In this document: positions 24,696-29,166 of the stretch, piece after piece
Layout of the letters: each line of letters starts with the position of its first letter
Position numbering within the stretch: position 1 is the first letter of the stretch
Assembly: GCA_051648365.1 (NCBI GenBank)
Contig: JBOFEZ010000085.1
Coordinates: 1 to 29,166 of the forward strand
Source: JAGNZR01 sp051648365
Lineage (GTDB): Bacteria; Fusobacteriota; Fusobacteriia; Fusobacteriales; Fusobacteriaceae
DNA: 29,166 nucleotides
Reading direction: 5' to 3'
Position numbers and translations under genes: made by a program
Notes under the pieces: model-generated
The model's database searches: none
Told to the model about the DNA's origin: nothing
What the model saw: only the letters and a program-made list of their open reading frames with translations

Positions 24696-25922
24696 ATGAC
24701 AATCAACAAAAAAACAAAAATGATTTTGGGACTTCAGCATGTCCTTGCAATGTTTGGAGCCACAGTACTAGTTCCTTTTTTAACTGGATTAAATCCATCT
24801 GTAGCACTTTTAAGTGCAGGGGTAGGAACACTTCTTTTCCATCTTTGCTCTAAGGGAATAGTTCCTGTATTTTTAGGATCTTCTTTTGCCTTTATAGGTG
24901 CGATATCTCTAGTACTTAAAGAGGGTGGAATAGCTGCAGTAAAAGGAGGAGTTATATCTGCGGGAATAGTTTATATGATAATGGCTTATGTCATAAAGGT
25001 ATTTGGAGTAGACAGGGTTAAATCTTACTTCCCGCCTGTTGTTGTAGGACCGATTATAATGGTAATAGGGCTAAGAATGAGCCCAGTAGCTCTTGGAATG
25101 GCAGGATATGCCAACGGAGCTTTCAATATGAAAAGTCTTTTTGTAGCACTTGTAGTGGTAATTTCAATGATAACGATATCGATTTTAGAAAAATCTTTTT
25201 TCAGACTGGTGCCTATCCTTATCTCTATAATTTTGGGATATACAGTGGCATATTTTATGGGAATGGTGGATCTGAATCTTCTTTCGGGGGCTAGCTGGAT
25301 AGGTTTCTCTCCAGAAGCCATGAAAGATCTTCTAACTGTACCAGAGTTTTCTCTTACCTCAGTTCTTGCAATAGCACCCATAGCTCTTGTGGTATTTATA
25401 GAGCATATAGGAGATATTACAACTAACGGAGCAGTAGTAGGTAAGGATTTCTTCAAAAATCCTGGAATTGCAAGAACACTTCTTGGAGATGGAGTTGCCA
25501 CTGTTGTAGCAGGACTTTTAGGTGGGCCTGCAAATACAACTTACGGAGAAAATACAGGAGTTCTGGCAGTAACAAAAGTTTATGATCCATCTATCCTAAG
25601 AATAGCTGCGGTTTATGCTATAGGTCTAAGCTTTGTAGGAAAATTTGGAGTTCTGCTTCAAACAATACCTGTACCTGTAATGGGTGGAATCTCAATAATA
25701 CTTTTTGGTATGATAGCCTCGGTTGGAGTGAGGACTCTTATAGAAGCTGAGATAGATTTTTCACACTCAAGAAATCTTCTGATAGCTTCTCTAATATTTG
25801 TTTTGGGAATAGCGATAGATAACGTTATAATCTGGAGAACAGTGTCTCTTTCAGGACTAGCTATAGCAGCGGTAATAGGTGTAGTTCTTAATAAAATCCT
25901 TCCAGCAGACAGATTAGATTAG
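24696..25922 (+). CDS. uraA: Uracil permease (NAT/NCS2 family)
   Basis: Proton-linked nucleobase transporter of 408 residues with 12-14 membrane helices. Family signatures: the opening LGLQHVLAMFGATVLVPFLTG, GSSFAFIGAI with the TM3 beta-strand region, PPVVVGPIIMVIGLRMSPVA, FIEHIGDITTNGAVVGKDF with the substrate-binding glutamate, and GGPANTTYGENTGVLAVTKVYD. These match UraA/PyrP uracil transporters rather than xanthine permeases. AGGGGAG precedes the ATG. It probably relies on the thioesterase promoter; no leader large enough for a PyrR attenuator is present. A terminator follows the stop directly. Confidence 0.93.
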   Translation: MTINKKTKMILGLQHVLAMFGATVLVPFLTGLNPSVALLSAGVGTLLFHLCSKGIVPVFLGSSFAFIGAISLVLKEGGIAAVKGGVISAGIVYMIMAYVIKVFGVDRVKSYFPPVVVGPIIMVIGLRMSPVALGMAGYANGAFNMKSLFVALVVVISMITISILEKSFFRLVPILISIILGYTVAYFMGMVDLNLLSGASWIGFSPEAMKDLLTVPEFSLTSVLAIAPIALVVFIEHIGDITTNGAVVGKDFFKNPGIARTLLGDGVATVVAGLLGGPANTTYGENTGVLAVTKVYDPSILRIAAVYAIGLSFVGKFGVLLQTIPVPVMGGISIILFGMIASVGVRTLIEAEIDFSHSRNLLIASLIFVLGIAIDNVIIWRTVSLSGLAIAAVIGVVLNKILPADRLD

Positions 25923-25926
25923 AATT

Positions 25927-25959
25927 AAAAAAAACAGGGAAATTAACCCTGTTTTTTTT
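25927..25959 (+). terminator. Rho-independent terminator after uraA
   Basis: A8-CAGGG pairs with CCCTG-T8 around a 7-nt loop, starting 5 nt after the uraA stop. Five of 13 pairs are the CAGGG/CCCTG core; flanking A and T runs make it symmetric, so it could also work on the other strand. Confidence 0.88.
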
Positions 25960-26000
25960 GTCTGAAATAGGGTAATATATGGTATAGAGGGGGGGCGAAT

Positions 26001-27956
26001 ATGAAAAAATTGCTATTGATAGGAGCTATAATATTTGTAGGATTTAACGGAACTTTCTATTGGGAAAATTTCAAGAAAACAGGAGAAAGTATCCAAAAAA
26101 TAGATATGGAGGTAGGGAATAGAATGTTAAAAAGAGAAGAGATAGAAGCGAAATACAAATGGGATTTAACTGATATATACCCAGACTGGGAAAGCTGGGA
26201 AAAAGATGTAGAAAGGATGAAAAAACTTATGGAGGAAATTCCCGCCTATAAAGGTGAGATATCTAAAACTCCAGAAAAATTCATAGAGCTTACCCAAAAA
26301 GATGAGGAGTTATCCAGACTGACAGACAGGGTATACCTATATCCATATCTTATGAAGGACCTCAACTCCAAAGACAGTAAGGCTTCGGAAAAACTTCAGG
26401 AGATAGAATCTCTGTATAACCAATTTCAGATAGTGACATCGTGGATAACACCGGAGATACTTACAATTCCAAAGGAGACAATGGTAGGGTGGATAGATGG
26501 AAATAGGGAGGCTTTGGAGGCTCATAGATTTTCTCTTATGGAGCTCTACAGACTTCAGGCGCATGTACTGGATGAAAAGAGTGAGAAACTGTTGTCCTAT
26601 TTTTCACAGTTTAACGGTTCTGTAAACGATATATATTCTGAACTTTCCACTTCAGATATAAAATGGAACAGGGTAAAACTTTTGGATAAGGATGGAAAAG
26701 AATCCCCGGAGGAGATTCAGGTAACCAATGGAGTATATTCTAAGGTAGTGTCCACAGACAGGAATCAAGAAAATAGAAAAAAAGTTTTCGAAGCTCTTTA
26801 CAATTCATTCAAAGATAACAGAAATACCTATGGGGCCATATACAGAGGTATAGTTCAGAGGGGTGTGGCTTCGGCTAGATCTAAAAATTTCAGTACGACT
26901 CTAGAGAGAGCTTTGGAGCCTAAAAATATCCCAGTAGAGGTATATGAAACTCTTATAAAGTCTACAAGAGAAAATACAGATGCTCTTCACAGATATATAG
27001 ATATCAGAAAAAAACATTTGGGACTGAAGGAATACCACTATTACGATAACTCCATAAACATAGTGGACTATGACCGTGAGTTTTCCTATGATGAAGCTAA
27101 AAATATGGTTCTAGAGTCTGTAAAACCTTTGGGAGAGGAGTATACAGAGAAGTTGTCTCGGGCGATAAGTGACGGATGGCTGGATGTCTATGAAACAGAG
27201 AATAAACGTAGTGGAGCATACTCTATAAATATCTATGATGCACATCCGTATATGCTTCTTAATTATAACAAGACTATGGATGCGGTTTATACCCTTGCCC
27301 ATGAGTTAGGACACACTCTGCACTCTCTCTACTCTAGTGAGAATCAACCTTATGCAACGAGTAACTATACGATTTTCGTGGCAGAGGTAGCTTCCACATT
27401 CAACGAGAGATTGCTTCTGGACAATATGCTGGCAAAAACTTCTAAGAGGGAAGAACGTATAGCTCTTATAGAACAGGCACTGGGAAATATAGTGGGAACT
27501 TACTATGTTCAGACTATGTTTGCTGACTATGAGTATCAGGTACATAAGATGGTGGAAGAAGGGAAGCCAGTAACTCCTGATATTTTAGATGGAATAATGG
27601 TTGAACTTATGAGGGTGTATTTCGGCGAAGGTATAGAGATAGATGAGCTTCAAAAAATTATCTGGGCAAGAATTCCTCATTTCTATAACTCTCCATATTA
27701 TGTATATCAATATGCAACAAGTTTTGCAGCTTCTGCCCAGCTTTATAGATCAGTAACTGGGGAGGAATACAGTGAAACTCAAAAAGCTGAGGCCAGAAAA
27801 AGATATCTGACTCTTCTAAAGTCAGGTGGAGATGATCATCCTATGAATCAGCTGAAAAAAGCAGGAGCTGATCTGAGCAATCCAGAAAGCTTCAAAGCCG
27901 TAGCGGTGGAGTTCCACAGACTGTTAGATCTTTTGGAAGAGGAACTGAAAAAATAG
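26001..27956 (+). CDS. pepF: Oligoendopeptidase F (M3 zinc metallopeptidase) with N-terminal membrane or signal segment
   Basis: M3B peptidase that cleaves short peptides. The zinc motif HELGH is at 434-438 (LAHELGHTLHSLY), with the downstream ligand in FVAEVASTFNE; DAHPYMLLNY and the C-terminal FAASAQLYRSV are also family-typical. Canonical PepF is cytosolic, about 600 residues, and begins like residues 42 onward here (MLKREEIEAKYKWDLTDIYPDWESW). The gene extends 41 codons upstream, encoding MKKLLLIGAIIFVGFNGTFYW, a hydrophobic signal or anchor, with a G-rich binding site before ATG 26001. An internal ATG at 26124 has GGAGG at 26108-26112, 11 nt upstream, and would give a standard 610-residue cytosolic enzyme. 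Either or both starts may be used. Flanked by two similar terminators, so transcribed alone. Confidence 0.92.
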   Translation: MKKLLLIGAIIFVGFNGTFYWENFKKTGESIQKIDMEVGNRMLKREEIEAKYKWDLTDIYPDWESWEKDVERMKKLMEEIPAYKGEISKTPEKFIELTQKDEELSRLTDRVYLYPYLMKDLNSKDSKASEKLQEIESLYNQFQIVTSWITPEILTIPKETMVGWIDGNREALEAHRFSLMELYRLQAHVLDEKSEKLLSYFSQFNGSVNDIYSELSTSDIKWNRVKLLDKDGKESPEEIQVTNGVYSKVVSTDRNQENRKKVFEALYNSFKDNRNTYGAIYRGIVQRGVASARSKNFSTTLERALEPKNIPVEVYETLIKSTRENTDALHRYIDIRKKHLGLKEYHYYDNSINIVDYDREFSYDEAKNMVLESVKPLGEEYTEKLSRAISDGWLDVYETENKRSGAYSINIYDAHPYMLLNYNKTMDAVYTLAHELGHTLHSLYSSENQPYATSNYTIFVAEVASTFNERLLLDNMLAKTSKREERIALIEQALGNIVGTYYVQTMFADYEYQVHKMVEEGKPVTPDILDGIMVELMRVYFGEGIEIDELQKIIWARIPHFYNSPYYVYQYATSFAASAQLYRSVTGEEYSETQKAEARKRYLTLLKSGGDDHPMNQLKKAGADLSNPESFKAVAVEFHRLLDLLEEELKK

Positions 27957-27964
27957 TTCAAATT

Positions 27965-27994
27965 AAAAAACAGGGAGTTATTCCCTGTTTTTTT
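27965..27994 (+). terminator. Rho-independent terminator after pepF
   Basis: A6-CAGGGA pairs with TCCCTG-T6 around a 5-nt loop, and the T run extends to 27994. It begins 8 nt after the pepF stop and shares the CAGGG/CCCTG core and A/T flanks with the terminator at 25927-25959. Confidence 0.88.
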
Positions 27995-28146
27995 GTGACT
28001 ATCTGTTTATCGTGAAAAGAACTCGGAGGAAAGAGGTAGCTATCTCAGAAAATCTTAAACTTTGGCGAGTTTTAAAAACGGGTATTCAAAATTCAAAATA
28101 TAAGATATACTATAAAAGATAAAAAAATATTGAGAGGAGAAAAATT
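27995..28146 (+). other. Intergenic stretch upstream of thyA, mostly unexplained
   Basis: Between the pepF terminator and thyA. Near 28036-28049 lies a 14-base near-palindrome (GAGGTAGCTATCTC, one G-U if paired). Near 28060-28080 the arms AAACT and AGTTT face each other over GGCG. The right part holds a promoter-like TATACT at 28106-28111 and the thyA binding site GAGAGGAG. A GTG-initiated reading frame of 36 codons (28012-28122) has no binding site. I recognise no known RNA element here. Confidence 0.4.
28083..28111 (+). promoter_or_regulatory. Candidate promoter of thyA-folA
   Basis: TATACT (28106-28111), the same -10 hexamer as the rplU promoter, with TATTCA 17 nt upstream as a poor -35 box. 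It lies about 36 nt before the thyA start, a fitting distance, but the -35 match is weak. A promoter is needed here because the pepF terminator lies upstream. Confidence 0.4.
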
Positions 28147-28971
28147 TTGGCGAAATTTGATAAAATTTATAGAGATATAGTAAAAACTGTAGATAGAGAT
28201 GGAATTTGGAGTCAGGGAGAGGTGAGAACCCGTTATGCAGACGGAACTCCTGCCCACTACAAAAGTTATATAGGTTACCAGTTTAGGCTGGATAATTCAG
28301 GAGATGAGGCTCATCTTTTGACTACAAGATTTTCTCCCAACAAAGCTCCAATAAGGGAGATCTACTGGATTTGGATTCTTCAGTCTAACAATGTGGACGA
28401 GCTGAACAGATTGGGGTGTAAATTCTGGGATGAATGGAAACTGGAAGATGGAACAATCGGACCAGCCTATGGAAAGCAGATAGGGGTAAAAACCTTTGGA
28501 TATCCTAGCCAGCTTCACTATGTGGTGGGAGAACTGAAAAAAAATCCCAACAGCCGTAGAATAATGACTGAGATCTGGATTCCTGAAGACCTTGACAAAA
28601 TGGCTCTGACTCCTTGTGTACACTTGACACAGTGGAGTGTTGTAGGAAAAAAACTTTATTTAGAAGTGAGACAGCGTAGTTGTGATATAGCTTTAGGACT
28701 TGTTGCCAACGTGTTCCAATACTCTGTACTTCATAAGCTAGTAGCCCTAGAGTGTGGACTGGAACCTGCTGAAATAATCTGGAACATCCACAATCTTCAT
28801 GTATATGACAGGCATATGGATAAACTTCTAGAGCAGGTGGAACGTGAAGAATATACTGGAGCCCTACTGAAAATCAATAATTTTAAATCTGTTTTTGATT
28901 TTAAACCTGAAGATGTGGCAGTAGAAGAATACTCCCACGGAGAAAAAATATCTTACGAAATAGCTATTTAA
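28147..28971 (+). CDS. thyA: Thymidylate synthase (B. subtilis ThyA / phage phi3T-like form)
   Basis: Makes dTMP from dUMP using methylene-tetrahydrofolate; 274 residues. The catalytic cysteine is Cys157 in ALTPCVHLTQW, as in the B. subtilis ThyA form (ALTPCVYETQW) rather than the PPCH form of E. coli. RSCDIALG keeps the conserved Arg, Ser and Asp, and the key Asn is kept in ANVFQY. The segment usually written GDxHxY reads HNLHVY, so the histidine and tyrosine stay while Gly-Asp is replaced; the usual Pro-Phe before the Asn is Val-Ala. Start TTG at 28147 with GAGAGGAG upstream; no better in-frame start exists. Eleven nt separate it from folA, whose product regenerates tetrahydrofolate. Confidence 0.93.
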   Translation: MAKFDKIYRDIVKTVDRDGIWSQGEVRTRYADGTPAHYKSYIGYQFRLDNSGDEAHLLTTRFSPNKAPIREIYWIWILQSNNVDELNRLGCKFWDEWKLEDGTIGPAYGKQIGVKTFGYPSQLHYVVGELKKNPNSRRIMTEIWIPEDLDKMALTPCVHLTQWSVVGKKLYLEVRQRSCDIALGLVANVFQYSVLHKLVALECGLEPAEIIWNIHNLHVYDRHMDKLLEQVEREEYTGALLKINNFKSVFDFKPEDVAVEEYSHGEKISYEIAI

Positions 28972-28982
28972 AAGAGGGGAAT

Positions 28983-29166
28983 ATGAAAAAAAGAGCAAAA
29001 TTAAAACTGATGGTCTGTGTGGCTGAGAATAACCTTATAGGGGATAAAAATCCAGAGGGAAACGGACTTCTTTGGCATTCTAGGGAGGAACTGAAATATT
29101 ATAAAGAGACAACAACAGGGCATGTGACACTTTTTGGAAAAAATACAGCCCTTTGTGTGCCGGTGG
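28983..29166 (+). CDS. folA: Dihydrofolate reductase, cut by the window edge
   Basis: The first 61 residues of a dihydrofolate reductase, which reduces dihydrofolate (a by-product of ThyA) to tetrahydrofolate. Visible landmarks are MVCVAENNLIGD (usual A-x-x-x-N-x-x-IG), LLWHSREELKYYKETTTGH (usual LPW-x-x-PEDLKxFK, with the acidic residue kept) and LFGKNT (usual MGRKT). The family prolines around the tryptophan are missing, so it is a divergent member. Start ATG 28983 with AAGAGGGG upstream. The frame is open to the last base; the NADPH-binding half lies outside. Confidence 0.83.
   Translation, partial: MKKRAKLKLMVCVAENNLIGDKNPEGNGLLWHSREELKYYKETTTGHVTLFGKNTALCVPV

Noticed and set aside
25025..25501. 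Minus-strand open frame of 158 codons
   Set aside because: It lies antisense within uraA, whose motifs are unmistakable; the frame is a codon-bias shadow with low-complexity Ile/Thr-rich product.
28012..28122. GTG-initiated 36-codon reading frame before thyA
   Set aside because: No ribosome binding site, overlaps the candidate thyA promoter, very basic composition and no recognisable family.
1..29166. CRISPR arrays, insertion sequences, tRNA or rRNA genes, prophage
   Set aside because: No direct-repeat arrays, transposase motifs, cloverleaf-like segments, rRNA landmarks or phage structural genes seen on reading both strands.

Overview
The window looks like a chromosomal housekeeping segment from a low-G+C diderm (Gram-negative-type) bacterium, most probably of the phylum Fusobacteriota (Fusobacterium, Cetobacterium, Ilyobacter or Propionigenium type). 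This is inference. The evidence is AT-rich coding sequence with a strong preference for AGA and ATA codons, and a Firmicute-like L21-Prp-L27 cluster in which L27 carries a cleavable N-terminal extension. These occur together with genes only a lipopolysaccharide-making diderm needs (LptB, LptF, LptG, a long LptC/LptA-like protein, GmhA). I see no mobile element, CRISPR array, tRNA or rRNA, and no sign of recent transfer.

Layout. Positions 1-943 (minus strand) hold rpmA (cut by the window edge), the L27-processing protease Prp, and rplU, driven by a near-consensus promoter at 1031-1059. A divergent promoter (1085-1113) starts a block of 16 co-directional genes from 1149 to 21094, with gaps of 0 to 31 nt and several overlaps: dus, mutS, a giant LptC/LptA-like protein, lptB, alaS, ruvX, secD, secF, alr, an RlmI-type methyltransferase, a CvpA-family protein, lptF, lptG, an M16 peptidase, dut and rodA. 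No clear terminator interrupts it. From 21207 on there are shorter units: LysR regulator-gmhA (strong terminator at 22686-22723), secreted nuclease-thiamine pyrophosphokinase-like, a FlK-like thioesterase with its own promoter and uraA (terminator at 25927-25959), an oligoendopeptidase F (terminator at 27965-27994), and thyA followed by a truncated folA at the right edge.

How the genes fit together. One theme is envelope building: LPS export (LptB, LptF, LptG and the LptC/A-like bridge protein), heptose supply (GmhA), peptidoglycan (Alr, RodA) and protein export (SecD, SecF). A second is translation (L21, L27, Prp, Dus, AlaS, RlmI type). A third is nucleotide and DNA maintenance (MutS, RuvX, Dut, UraA, ThyA, FolA). 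The most interesting gene is the 869-residue LptC/LptA-like protein: an inner-membrane anchor followed by a very long periodic beta-repeat region, possibly a one-chain LPS bridge. The second is the oligoendopeptidase F gene, which has an N-terminal membrane or signal segment and an internal restart with its own ribosome binding site.

No gene-free stretch exceeds 300 nt. The longest are 944-1148 (two divergent promoters and the rplU leader), 27957-28146 (a terminator, then mostly unexplained sequence) and 21095-21206 (AT-only hairpin and LysR promoter).
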